A stretch of 64,000 bases of DNA, taken from contig JACKFD010000010.1 of NCBI GenBank assembly GCA_020632655.1, positions 62,001 to 126,000 on the forward strand. The letters are read 5' to 3'. This document shows positions 34,345 to 43,019 of this stretch, in pieces. The notes below the pieces were generated by a model. It had not been told where the DNA came from. It saw only the letters and a list, made by a program, of their open reading frames with translations, and searched no databases. Position 1 is the stretch's first letter. Every line of letters begins with the position of its first letter. A program made the position numbers and the translations under genes. The stretch comes from Spirochaetaceae bacterium. Lineage in GTDB: Bacteria; Myxococcota_A; UBA9160; UBA4427.

Positions 34345-36984
34345 TCAGCGACCGGGCGGCGCGTCCACCTCGAGGACGGTCTCGATCATCAGCGCACTCC
34401 GGCTCCGTTCGAAGTCCATGAAGCGACTCGCCGAATCGATCCCGCGTCGGTACTGATCCGGATGCAGCTGGATGCGCCGCGCCAGGAAGTCGGCCGTCTC
34501 GAACTGCTCCATCGCGATGCCGTCGATCGCGGGCGAGTCGGCGTCGAGGCGCTCGATCACGACGTTCTGGCTGTAGTCGAGGGGGCCGAGGGTCTGGCTC
34601 AGGGCGATCCGGGTATGCCGCTCCATCCAATCGTCCTCGAAGCCGATCGGGTCGAGCTCCGGCCGTCGGACCATCAAGGCGATCATGCGAACGCCCGGCG
34701 ACGGCTGGCCGACCGGCCAGGTCCGCTGCCAGCTTCGTGGCCGCCGCTCCCGTACGCGATACGCATGGACGCGTAGATCCTCGCCCGCCCAGCGCCGAAG
34801 ATCCCGGACCAGCGCCGGAATCGCCGAGAGCGGCGCACGAATCGCGAGCATCCCGTCGACTGCCGGCTCGGCCCCGGACGCGTCGTCGATCGGCAGGTAC
34901 TGCACGACCTCCCGCGTTCGCCCATCCGCGGCGACGCGGGGTGAGAGATCCTCGACGACGCGACGACGAAAGGCGCTGACCGGATCCCCGGGTACCCGCT
35001 CGAGCAGCACGAGGAGCTTGCCCATCGCGCCCTCAGGGCCCCACGGCAGAGCCCAGGCCGTCAACGTGGGAGCGGTCGAGGCATCCGCGTCCGTCAGCCC
35101 CGCGCCGTAGCCGGCGACGACGAGCTGCCGACCGTCGCGATCGAGTCGATAGGTCGACGGAATCCCGTTCACCGAAGCCGGCAGGCGCTCCCGCCAGATC
35201 TCCTCGCCCGTCGCAGCGTCGAAGGCACGCAGGAAATGATCGAGCGTCGCACCGATCAGATAGACGCCCGACGCCGTCACGATGCCGCCCCCGAAGCTCG
35301 GCGTCCCGAGCTCGAGCCAGAGTGGAAACGGCGCCAGATCCCGGGTCGTCCCGAGCGGTCGCGTCCACAGGATCCCGCCCGAACGGAGGTCCACCGCCGT
35401 GAGCGAGCCCCAGGGCGGCGCATTGCACGGCGCGCCGAGGGGTGAGAGCAGCGTCATCCGCCGCAGTGCCCACGGCGTCCCCTCCATCGGAAAGCGCTCC
35501 TCGAGCGGCTGCCGCGGCACGTCCGCCAGCGCCGCGTACGCCTCGCGCGAGAGCAGCTGGATCGCCTGTGCGACGTGGGTCTGGTTGGCGATCGCGACAC
35601 CGCGGACGGGATCGACCGCGACGCCGCCCCAGTTCATGCCGCCCGCCGAGTGGGGAAACTGGATCGAGCCTTCGCGGGAGGGCGGCGTGAAGAAGCCGTC
35701 GAAGCGATGACGGGCGAACGCCTTCGCGCAGGCACGACGATCGAAGGGGGTGAAGCCCCAGGGCTCGAGCGCCGTCGGGTGCAGCGGCGGGAGATGCGTC
35801 GGCCAGGGCTGCGTCGGCGACAGGACCTCCCCCGCAACGGCGCCCTCGGTCGGCGCCGGGCGCTCTTCGACCGGATGGAGCGGCCGCCCCGTCTCGCGAT
35901 CGAGCAGGAAGAGGAAGCCCAGCTTCGTCGGCTGCAGGACCGCCGGCCGACCCGCGCCGACACCCGGGATCTCGAGCAGCTCGGGCTGTGCAGGCACGTC
36001 GTAGTCCCAGAGATCGTGGTGCACGGTCTGGAACTGCCAGACGAGCGCCCCCGTCTCCATGTCCAGTGCGACGGTCGAGCTCCCGAAGGCGTCCAGTCCG
36101 TCCCGCAACGCGCCGTAGTAGTCGGGCGAAGGGTTCCCCGTCGGCGCGAAGACGAGGCCCCGCTCGGGATCCGCGGACAGGCTCGACCAGACGTTCGGCG
36201 ATCCCCGAACCCAGGCCTCCCCCTCGCCACGCCGCTCCCGCCAGGACGTCGGGGCGGGATCCCACGACCAGAGCAGGCGTCCCGACCGGATGTCGTAGGC
36301 CCGCACGACCCCCGACGCCGTATCCGTCCGCTGATTGTCGAAGACGAGCGTGCCGACGATCACCCGATCGCCGACCACGAGCGGCGCCGAGGTCGGGTGG
36401 TAGTCGCGTGTCCCCGCACCCGCGATGCCGTCGAGGAGCGACACGCGCCCCGCCTCGCCGAAATCGTCACAGGGTCGCCCGTCCGCCGCGTCGAGCGCGA
36501 TCAGCTCCGCCGCGCGCGTCCCGAACACGATCCGCGTGTTGCATCGCCTGCCCGGCTCCGGCAGCGGATCCCGCCAATGGCTCACCCCGCGACAACGGAG
36601 CGGATGCGGCGAGCCCGCGACGTCGCCGAGCCCCGCCTCGAAGCGCCATCGCTCCTCGCCCGTCTCCGCGTCCAGCGCGAAGACGTTCATGAAGGGCGTG
36701 CAGTAGTAGAGCGTGCGCCCCACGACGATCGGATTGATCTGGAAGCTCGTCGCCGGCATCGGATCGAGCTCGAGCCGGGTCGGATCGTGATGACTCCAGA
36801 CCGGCTCGAGGCGGTCCACGTTCGTCGGGTCGATCTGCGTGAGCGGCGAGTACCGCAAGCCATCGAGACCGCCGCCGAAGGCCGGCCAGTCCGCAATCGG
36901 GCCCGAGGTGTCGAGCGGGCTCGGCTCACGGCAGCCTACCCAGAGCAGCTGCAAGAGGAGCAACGCGCGCAGAGCGAACGTCAC
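34345..36984 (-). CDS. Quinoprotein (PQQ-type) dehydrogenase fused to an EthD domain
   Basis: 879 aa in one frame. The GTG start overlaps the DapA-like gene stop by 4 nt (GTGA), so the two are coupled. LLLLQLLWVGC is a lipobox signal. Residues about 25-650 form a PQQ beta-propeller like membrane glucose dehydrogenase: ALDAETGEERWRFEAG, AELIALDAADGRPCDDFG, HDLWDYDVPAQPEL, MNWGGVAVDP. From Met 654 (codon 35025-35023, with GAGGG before it) a complete 226-aa EthD-like dimeric ferredoxin-fold domain follows (MGKLLVLLERVPGDP). EthD proteins normally stand alone in the cytoplasm, so either this is a real fusion or a lost frame/stop; see findings. Confidence 0.8.
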   Translation of the reverse strand: MTFALRALLLLQLLWVGCREPSPLDTSGPIADWPAFGGGLDGLRYSPLTQIDPTNVDRLEPVWSHHDPTRLELDPMPATSFQINPIVVGRTLYYCTPFMNVFALDAETGEERWRFEAGLGDVAGSPHPLRCRGVSHWRDPLPEPGRRCNTRIVFGTRAAELIALDAADGRPCDDFGEAGRVSLLDGIAGAGTRDYHPTSAPLVVGDRVIVGTLVFDNQRTDTASGVVRAYDIRSGRLLWSWDPAPTSWRERRGEGEAWVRGSPNVWSSLSADPERGLVFAPTGNPSPDYYGALRDGLDAFGSSTVALDMETGALVWQFQTVHHDLWDYDVPAQPELLEIPGVGAGRPAVLQPTKLGFLFLLDRETGRPLHPVEERPAPTEGAVAGEVLSPTQPWPTHLPPLHPTALEPWGFTPFDRRACAKAFARHRFDGFFTPPSREGSIQFPHSAGGMNWGGVAVDPVRGVAIANQTHVAQAIQLLSREAYAALADVPRQPLEERFPMEGTPWALRRMTLLSPLGAPCNAPPWGSLTAVDLRSGGILWTRPLGTTRDLAPFPLWLELGTPSFGGGIVTASGVYLIGATLDHFLRAFDAATGEEIWRERLPASVNGIPSTYRLDRDGRQLVVAGYGAGLTDADASTAPTLTAWALPWGPEGAMGKLLVLLERVPGDPVSAFRRRVVEDLSPRVAADGRTREVVQYLPIDDASGAEPAVDGMLAIRAPLSAIPALVRDLRRWAGEDLRVHAYRVRERRPRSWQRTWPVGQPSPGVRMIALMVRRPELDPIGFEDDWMERHTRIALSQTLGPLDYSQNVVIERLDADSPAIDGIAMEQFETADFLARRIQLHPDQYRRGIDSASRFMDFERSRSALMIETVLEVDAPPGR

Positions 36985-37898
36985 ACGTCCAGCCCCTCGA
37001 CCGCCCGCAGACCGAGCGCCTCGAAGCACCCGGCCAGATCCGCGGCCACCGACGCCTCGACGGGGAGGCGCGGGCGGCGGGGCCACCCGCCCGGAAGTCC
37101 GAGCCGGCGGAGCGCACCCTTGGCCGCGGACATGCCGCCACCGCGCTGGGTCGCCGTGAAGAGACGCAGGACCTTCGCGAAGGCCGCGTCGCGCGCCGCG
37201 AGCTCGCCACGACGATGGTGCTCGATCACGCTCACGCAGAGCCGCGGGGCGAGGTTGCCCTCGCTCGACAGGAAGCCCTGCGCGCCGAGCGCGAGCGCCG
37301 TGAGCGCCTGCATCGGCCCGCCGACGTGCAGGTCGATGCGCCCGTCGAGGACTTCGAGCATGCGCACGAGACCCGGCAGCGCCTGATGCGTGAAGTTGAT
37401 CCCGATCACGTTCGGATGCCGCTCGACGATCCGCGCGACCAGGCTGGACGGCAGGTCGTAGCCCATCGCTTGATGCGAAGAGAGGACGACCGGGCAATCG
37501 ACCGCGTCGAGCACGTCGCCGAGATAGCGCTCGAGCTCTTCGGGTCGCGGACGGTAGCCATGCCCCTGATCGAGGGAGTAGAGCTGGATCGCGTCGAGCC
37601 CGACCTCGCGCGCGTCCCGAGCGAGCTCGATCACCTCGCCGGCGCTGCGCGGCTCGACCCCCATGGCTCGAACGGGCACACGCCCCGAGAGCTCCTCGCG
37701 CGCGATCTCGAAGAGCCGGCGACGTTCGTCGCGGGTCAGGACATAGCCCTCGCCGCTACCCGAGCCCCCGACGTAGACGCCGATCCCGGCGCTCGCGAGC
37801 CTTCGGAAATGCCCGCGCTGGCCCGCCTCGTCGAGCGCGCCGTCCTCGCGGAAGGCGGTCAGGGAGATCACGAAGGTGCTCGCTCGTCGATCGCTCAC
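36981..37898 (-). CDS. DapA-family TIM-barrel protein lacking catalytic Tyr and Lys
   Basis: 305 aa. GTG start with GGAGGG upstream. DapA/NAL fold: GGSGSGEGYVLTRDERRRL (phosphate/pyruvate-loop equivalent of GTTGE), and LHVGGPMQALTALALGAQG. At the usual Tyr-Asn site the sequence is VVLSSHQ (Ser 140, Ser 141), and the Schiff-base Lys in GIK is Asn 168 (VIGINFTHQ). It cannot form the pyruvate imine in the normal way, so it may be a non-aldolase or pseudo-enzyme. Directly coupled to the quinoprotein gene. Confidence 0.85.
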   Translation of the reverse strand: MSDRRASTFVISLTAFREDGALDEAGQRGHFRRLASAGIGVYVGGSGSGEGYVLTRDERRRLFEIAREELSGRVPVRAMGVEPRSAGEVIELARDAREVGLDAIQLYSLDQGHGYRPRPEELERYLGDVLDAVDCPVVLSSHQAMGYDLPSSLVARIVERHPNVIGINFTHQALPGLVRMLEVLDGRIDLHVGGPMQALTALALGAQGFLSSEGNLAPRLCVSVIEHHRRGELAARDAAFAKVLRLFTATQRGGGMSAAKGALRRLGLPGGWPRRPRLPVEASVAADLAGCFEALGLRAVEGLDV

Positions 37899-37948
37899 GT
37901 TCCCTCCGTACGCGCCCGTCCGCTCGACTGGTAGAATCGCCGCCGATT

Positions 37949-39619
37949 ATGCAGAACACGAATGCGTCGGGCACCCGGACGAGAGCCGCCGCCGAACGCG
38001 CACGCGCATGGCGCGAGGCGGGTCTCTGGGACGAGACCACGCTCTTCCAGCACGTCCGAACCCACGCACGAAGCCGACCCGACAGCCTCGCCGTCGTCGA
38101 TGCCGGCGGGCGTCGGACGACATCCCGGGCCGAGCTCTTCGAGACCGCCCTCCGGCTCGCCGCCCATCTCCATCGTCGCGGTGTACGCGAAGGCGACGTC
38201 GTCTCCGTCCAGCTCCCGAACCAGCGCGAGGCCGTCGCCGCGGCGGTCGCGATCCAGGGCCTCGGCGCGATCGTGAATCCCCTCCTGCCCGGGTACCGCA
38301 CCCGAGAGCTCGCCCACGTCTTCGAGGTCGCGCGACCGAAGGCGATCCTGACGCCCGCGACCCACCGCGACTTCGACCATCGTCCGCTCGTCGACGACGT
38401 ACGAACGCGCACGGGCGTATCGCCCTGGCACGTCGTCGTCGGCTCGCCGGAGGGTGGAGAGCGAGAAGAGATCGGGGGCGACGTCGGCTTCCATGCGGCC
38501 TGCCGCGAGGGCGCCGCCGCCGCCCGACCCGACGCTCCGGGCGGCGACGCCCGGTCGGTCTCCGAGGTGATCTTCACGTCGGGCACGGAGTCGGCGCCCA
38601 AGGCGATCCTGCACACGGAAGAGACCGTCGGCTTCTCGCTCCGCGTCGCCTGGCAGGACATGGGTCTGTGCGAGGACGACGTCGTCTGGATGCCGTCGCC
38701 GATCGGTCACTCGACCGGCTTCAACTACGGCCTGCGCATGGCCCTCCACTTCGGCCTGCCTCTCGTGCTGCAGGATCGATGGGATGCGCGCGCGGCGATC
38801 GGGCTCGTCGACACCTTCGGCGCGACGTACACGCTGGCGGCGACGACCTTCTTGAAGGACCTGGTCGATCTCGCCCGTGCGGAGGGGCGGCGGCTCTCGT
38901 CGCTGCGTTGCTTCGGCTGCGGCGGCGCGCCCGTTCCGCCAGCGCTCGTGCGCTACGCCCGGCAGGTGGGGATTGGCGTGCGACGGCTCTACGGATCGAC
39001 GGAGGTGCTGGTCGCGACCTGGAATCGCGCGGACTCGCCGATCGCCTGTCTCGACGAGACCGACGGTCGAGCGCTGTCCCAGGTCGAGGTCGAGGTGCGC
39101 GATGACGCCGGTCGACCGTGCCCGGCGGGCGAGCCGGGCGAGATCCACGTGCGGGGTCCGAATACCTGCGTGGGCTTCCTCGACGATCCCGAACGCGAGA
39201 CCCGGACGATCTCCGACGAGGGCTGGGTGCGCTCGGGCGACCTCGGCGTGCTCGACGCCACGGGCCATCTCACGATCGTCGGTCGCAGCAAGGACATCGT
39301 GATCCGCGGTGGCCTGAACATCGCCCCGCGCGAGATCGAGGACCTGATCCTCGCCTTTCCCGAGGTCGTCTCGGCCGCGATCGTGGGCGTTCCCGATCCG
39401 CGGCTCGGGGAGCGATGCTGCGCCTGCCTCGTGCTGCGCGAAGGGGCCGAACTCGACCTCGAGAGCCTGACCCGACGCCTGCGGGACCAGGGCCTCGCGA
39501 CCCACAAGCTGCCCGAGCGGCTCGAGATCCTGGACTCGCTTCCGACGACCGCTTCCGGCAAGATCCAGAAGTTCCGCATCCTGGAACGGCTCGGCGGGCA
39601 CGGGAAGGAAGAAGCATGA
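37949..39619 (+). CDS. AMP-dependent acyl-CoA synthetase
   Basis: 556 aa. P-loop FTSGTESAPKA near 204-214, YGSTEV near 348, hinge SGDLGVLDATGHLTIVGRSKD near 430, A8 RGGLNIAPREIED and catalytic Lys in TASGKIQK near 535. The organisation is that of cyclohexane-carboxylate/steroid side-chain acyl-CoA ligases. First gene of a tightly packed operon: its stop overlaps the next start (ATGA), followed by hydratase, DUF35 and thiolase-like genes. Supplies the CoA ester used by them. Confidence 0.93.
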   Translation: MQNTNASGTRTRAAAERARAWREAGLWDETTLFQHVRTHARSRPDSLAVVDAGGRRTTSRAELFETALRLAAHLHRRGVREGDVVSVQLPNQREAVAAAVAIQGLGAIVNPLLPGYRTRELAHVFEVARPKAILTPATHRDFDHRPLVDDVRTRTGVSPWHVVVGSPEGGEREEIGGDVGFHAACREGAAAARPDAPGGDARSVSEVIFTSGTESAPKAILHTEETVGFSLRVAWQDMGLCEDDVVWMPSPIGHSTGFNYGLRMALHFGLPLVLQDRWDARAAIGLVDTFGATYTLAATTFLKDLVDLARAEGRRLSSLRCFGCGGAPVPPALVRYARQVGIGVRRLYGSTEVLVATWNRADSPIACLDETDGRALSQVEVEVRDDAGRPCPAGEPGEIHVRGPNTCVGFLDDPERETRTISDEGWVRSGDLGVLDATGHLTIVGRSKDIVIRGGLNIAPREIEDLILAFPEVVSAAIVGVPDPRLGERCCACLVLREGAELDLESLTRRLRDQGLATHKLPERLEILDSLPTTASGKIQKFRILERLGGHGKEEA

Positions 39620-40446
39620 GCGATCGCGATGCGAAGGAGCGTCCGGGCATCCGCGCCGAACGGCTTCCGCTCGAGACGCAGGGAACCTTCGCTGCGCTGC
39701 TGACCCTCGACCGGCCGGAGAGCCTGAACGCGATCGACCTCGCACTCCTCGAGGAGCTCGACGCGCATCTCGACGCAATCGATGCGGATCCCGCCATCCG
39801 ATGCCTGCTCGTCACGGGCGCGGGCCGCGCCTTCAGCGCAGGCGGCGACCTCAAGGGCTACATCGAGCTCCAGCGAGACGCCGTCGCCTTCCCCCGCTTC
39901 GTGAAGGAGCTCCATCGCATCTTCGGCCGACTGCGCGCGATGCGCCTGCCCGCGGTCGCCCTCGTCAACGGCGTCACGGCGGCGGGCGGCCTCGAGCTCC
40001 TGCTCGCCTGCGACTTCGCGATCGCTTCGCGGGCCGCGCGGATCGGCGATGCGCACCTCAACTTCGGCCAGATGGGCGGAGGCGGCGTGCTGAGCCTGCT
40101 GCCCCGCCTGATCGGATGGCAGCGCGCGACGCAGCTCGTCTTCTCGGGCGATTTTCTCGAGGCCGACGAGGCGCTCGCCTGGGGACTGGTCAGCCAGGTC
40201 GTCGAGCCCGACGCCCTCGTCGACGCGGGGCGCACCTTCGCGAGTCGCGTGGCTCGAAAGAGCCCCCTCGCCGTCGCGAACGCGAAGAGCGTGATGCGGG
40301 ACGCCTGGGAGCAGCGCCTTCCGCTCGAGGCGAGCCTGCGTCTCGAACGCGACGTGAACTCCCTCTACTGCCTCGAGTCCGAGGACGCGCGCGAGGGGCT
40401 CGCGGCGTTCGCGGAGAAGCGTGATCCGCGCTTCCAGGGACGTTAG
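39616..40446 (+). CDS. Enoyl-CoA hydratase/isomerase-family protein
   Basis: 276 aa crotonase fold. Start ATG overlaps the ligase stop and has GGAAGAAG upstream. Oxyanion-hole loops FSAGGDLKG near 74-82 and VTAAGGLELLLACD near 118-131 are intact. Whether the Glu pair for hydration is present is not clear (ARIGDAHLNFGQMGGGG replaces the usual IGLIPGAGG region), so isomerase or hydrolase activity is possible. Functions on the CoA ester made by the adjacent ligase. Confidence 0.92.
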   Translation: MSDRDAKERPGIRAERLPLETQGTFAALLTLDRPESLNAIDLALLEELDAHLDAIDADPAIRCLLVTGAGRAFSAGGDLKGYIELQRDAVAFPRFVKELHRIFGRLRAMRLPAVALVNGVTAAGGLELLLACDFAIASRAARIGDAHLNFGQMGGGGVLSLLPRLIGWQRATQLVFSGDFLEADEALAWGLVSQVVEPDALVDAGRTFASRVARKSPLAVANAKSVMRDAWEQRLPLEASLRLERDVNSLYCLESEDAREGLAAFAEKRDPRFQGR

Positions 40447-40479
40447 TCGGACGCCAGGCCGACCTTGCGCGAGGACGAG

Positions 40480-40917
40480 ATGCGCCCGGAACCGACGATC
40501 GATCTCGACAATGCCTTCTACTGGGAAGGGCTCCGCGACGCCGAGATCCGACTCCAGCGCTGCGAAGCCTGTGGCCGTCGTCGCACCCCACCGCTCCCGG
40601 CCTGCCCCGACTGCGGCGATCCCCGCGCGACGATCGAGCCCGCCTCCGGCCGGGGCCGGATCTACAGCTTCGTCGTCGCCCACCGCGCCTTCTCCCCCGC
40701 CTTCGAGGCCGACGTCCCCTACACGGTCGCCGTCGTCGAGCTCGAGGAGGGCGGACGGATGCTCGCGCGGCTCGAGGGCGGCGACGGTCCGCCGCGGATC
40801 GGCGAGGCCGTCCGCGCCGCGTTCCGTCTCCGAGGCGGCGACGCGGATGAGACCGAGTGGACCGAGGCTTTCTTCGTCCGCGCTCCGGCGGGCGGGGACG
40901 AAGGGGAGCCCGGCTGA
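40480..40917 (+). CDS. Zn-ribbon/OB-fold (DUF35) protein
   Basis: 145 aa. A rubredoxin-like zinc ribbon with C28, C31, C42 and C45 (RCEACGRRRTPPLPACPDCG) precedes an OB-fold, GRGRIYSFVVAHRAFSPAFE. DUF35 proteins bind acyl-CoA and partner with thiolase-like proteins. The ATG at 40480 with GAGGACG is chosen over an upstream TTG. The stop overlaps the thiolase-like ATG by one base (TGATG), the standard arrangement of an obligate complex, as in ChsH2-Ltp2 aldolase systems. Confidence 0.93.
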   Translation: MRPEPTIDLDNAFYWEGLRDAEIRLQRCEACGRRRTPPLPACPDCGDPRATIEPASGRGRIYSFVVAHRAFSPAFEADVPYTVAVVELEEGGRMLARLEGGDGPPRIGEAVRAAFRLRGGDADETEWTEAFFVRAPAGGDEGEPG

Positions 40918-42065
40918 TGCAGCCCGCCGCGATCACGGGCGTCGGCTACACGGCGCTCTCCCACGCCTCCGGAACGAGCGTGCTCGAGCTCGCGCGAAGC
41001 GCGTGCGCGGCGGCGATCGAGGACGCGGGGCTCGACCGGAGTGAGATCGACGGGGTCGCGAGCTTCATGCTGAACGACGACTCGGTCCCCTGCCTCGCCG
41101 TCGCGACGGCGCTCGCGCTCCCCGAGCAGCGCCTCGTGCTCGACCTGAACCTCGGCGGACAGGCGCCCTGCCACCTCGTCTCGCTCGCGGCGCAGGCGAT
41201 CCGGTGCGGGCAGGCGCGGCATGTCGTGGTCTACCGCGCGATGAACGGGCGCTCGGGCGCGCGCGTGGGTGCCATGCACTTCCCGGGTCTCGGTGGCGCC
41301 TATCGCTACCCGATCGGTTACGAGTCCTATCTCATGTACATCGCGATGTGGGCGCGTCGCTTCCTCTTCGAGACGGGACAAGGCGAAGAGGATCTCGCCG
41401 CCGTCGTGCTGGCCCAGCGCGAATACGCGCTGCGAAACGAACGGGCCTTCCGGCGCAAGCCCCTCGATCGCGACAGCTACCTCGGCTCACCCTTCGTGGT
41501 CGAGCCCTTCCGCGGGCCCGACTGCACGATCGAGGTCGACGGGGCCTGCGCCGTCGTCGTGAGCGCCCTCGACCGGGCTCGCGACCTGCGCCATCCGCCG
41601 GCCGTGATCCGGGCGAGCGCCTATCGCGCCGGTCGCCGCGCCGGCCTCGACATCGGCGACCATCTCTACTGGGAGGACTACACGCGCAACTACACCTCGT
41701 GGCTGCGCGACGATCTCTTCCGCGAGGCCGGTCTGGCGCCTTCGGACATCGACTTTGCCGAGATCTACGACTGCTTCAGCAGCACGGTCCTGATGGGTCT
41801 CGAGGGCCTCGGCCTCTGCGAGCGTGGCGAGTCGGGGGCGTTCGTGCGCTCGGGCGCGACCCGACTCGACGGCGCGCTGCCGACGAATACCCATGGCGGA
41901 CTGCTCTCGGAGGGCTACCTGCACGGGATGAACACGGTCGCGGAGGCCGTATTGCAGCTGCAGGGTCGTGGCGGCGACCGGCAGGCACCGCGGCACGACC
42001 ACGGGATCGTCACGTCGGGCGCGTTGATGGACGGCTCGGCTTTGATCCTCGGCCGGGATCGCTAG
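40917..42065 (+). CDS. Thiolase-like lipid-transfer/aldolase partner (Ltp2 type)
   Basis: 382 aa thiolase fold: AAITGVGYTALSHASGTS, LELARSACAAAIEDAGLDRS, NTHGGLLSEGYLHGMN near 325-340. The nucleophilic Cys of true thiolases (NxCS) is replaced: the aligned segment is LNLGGQAPCHLVSLAAQAI, with Gly at the Cys place. With the DUF35 protein just upstream, this matches steroid side-chain aldolases (Ltp2/ChsH2) that cleave a tertiary beta-hydroxy-acyl-CoA. Assignment to that exact reaction is inference. Convergent with an SDR 13 bp away. Confidence 0.9.
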   Translation: MQPAAITGVGYTALSHASGTSVLELARSACAAAIEDAGLDRSEIDGVASFMLNDDSVPCLAVATALALPEQRLVLDLNLGGQAPCHLVSLAAQAIRCGQARHVVVYRAMNGRSGARVGAMHFPGLGGAYRYPIGYESYLMYIAMWARRFLFETGQGEEDLAAVVLAQREYALRNERAFRRKPLDRDSYLGSPFVVEPFRGPDCTIEVDGACAVVVSALDRARDLRHPPAVIRASAYRAGRRAGLDIGDHLYWEDYTRNYTSWLRDDLFREAGLAPSDIDFAEIYDCFSSTVLMGLEGLGLCERGESGAFVRSGATRLDGALPTNTHGGLLSEGYLHGMNTVAEAVLQLQGRGGDRQAPRHDHGIVTSGALMDGSALILGRDR

Positions 42066-42078
42066 GCCTACCACCCGC

Positions 42079-42945
42079 CTACCAGGCGGTCCAGCCTCCA
42101 TCGACCGTCAGGATCGTACCCGTCACGTAGCTCGACGCGGGCGACGTGAGGAAGGCCACGGCCGTGTCGAGCTCTTCGAGGCGACCGACGCGACCGAGGG
42201 GTGTCAAGCGCTCGATCTCGGCCTTCTGGTCCGGGGCGATGTCGCCGACGCGCGGATCGATCGTGAAGTCGGTCGCGAAGTAGCCGGGCGCGAGGAGGTT
42301 CACGCGGATGCCGTGTGGCGCCCACTCGATCGCGAGCTGGCGCGTCAGGTTCGCGAGGCCGGCCTTCGAGGCGGCGTAGCCGACGGAGCGATGGACCGAG
42401 TTCGCGCCCAGGCTCGCGACGGAGCCCACGTGGACGATCGAGCCGGGCTCGCCCCGCTCGATCAGGCGGCGTCCGACCGCCTGCGACGCCTCGAACGCGC
42501 CCGTCAGATTCACGGCCAGGGCCTGGTCCCATTTCTCCGGACTGTGCCGTTCGGCCCGTCCGAGCCGCGACACGCCGGACGCGTAGACGAGCAGCGAGAC
42601 GCCGCCGAGTGTCGCCTCGACCTCCGCGACGCATCGCTCCGAAGCACCCCGCTCGCCCGCGTCGAGCACGAAGGCACAGGCCTTCCGCCCGTGGCCACGC
42701 AGGCCCGCGGCGACCGCCTCGAGCTGCTCCCGGCGGCGAGCCGCCACGGCGACGTCCGCTCCGGCCCGCGCCAGCACGTCCGCCGCGCGCGCTCCGATTC
42801 CGCTGGAGGCGCCGATCACGAGGGCGGTCGTGCCCGTCAAGTCGAAGAGACGGCTGATGGACGGGTCGGCCAAGGACGGATCCTCCGCGAGAGCGGGGTG
42901 GGCAGACGAATGGATCGGGAGGCTAGGATAGTCGGCGACCGGCAT
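42079..42945 (-). CDS. Short-chain dehydrogenase/reductase (SDR)
   Basis: About 288 aa from ATG 42945 (an ATG at 42981 is also in frame). GASSGIG cofactor motif, catalytic Ser in VHVGSVASLG, Tyr/Lys in YAASK, C-terminal ILTVDGG. The usual NNAG is YASG here. An N-terminal leader of about 35 residues before FDLTGTTALVIG is atypical but hydrophilic. It would oxidise or reduce a hydroxyl of the substrate treated by the neighbouring genes; specificity cannot be deduced. Confidence 0.92.
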   Translation of the reverse strand: MPVADYPSLPIHSSAHPALAEDPSLADPSISRLFDLTGTTALVIGASSGIGARAADVLARAGADVAVAARRREQLEAVAAGLRGHGRKACAFVLDAGERGASERCVAEVEATLGGVSLLVYASGVSRLGRAERHSPEKWDQALAVNLTGAFEASQAVGRRLIERGEPGSIVHVGSVASLGANSVHRSVGYAASKAGLANLTRQLAIEWAPHGIRVNLLAPGYFATDFTIDPRVGDIAPDQKAEIERLTPLGRVGRLEELDTAVAFLTSPASSYVTGTILTVDGGWTAW

Positions 42946-43019
42946 CCGGCCTCGTCCCTCTCGATGCGGCGATCCCGGCATCGACCCATCGTCCCGCCCG
43001 CCCGACCCAAGGAGGCGCC

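Noticed and set aside
35033..36265. A 410-residue alternative minus-strand frame inside the quinoprotein gene
   Set aside because: Shadow frame; only its terminal TGA is relevant, as a possible lost stop of the quinoprotein.
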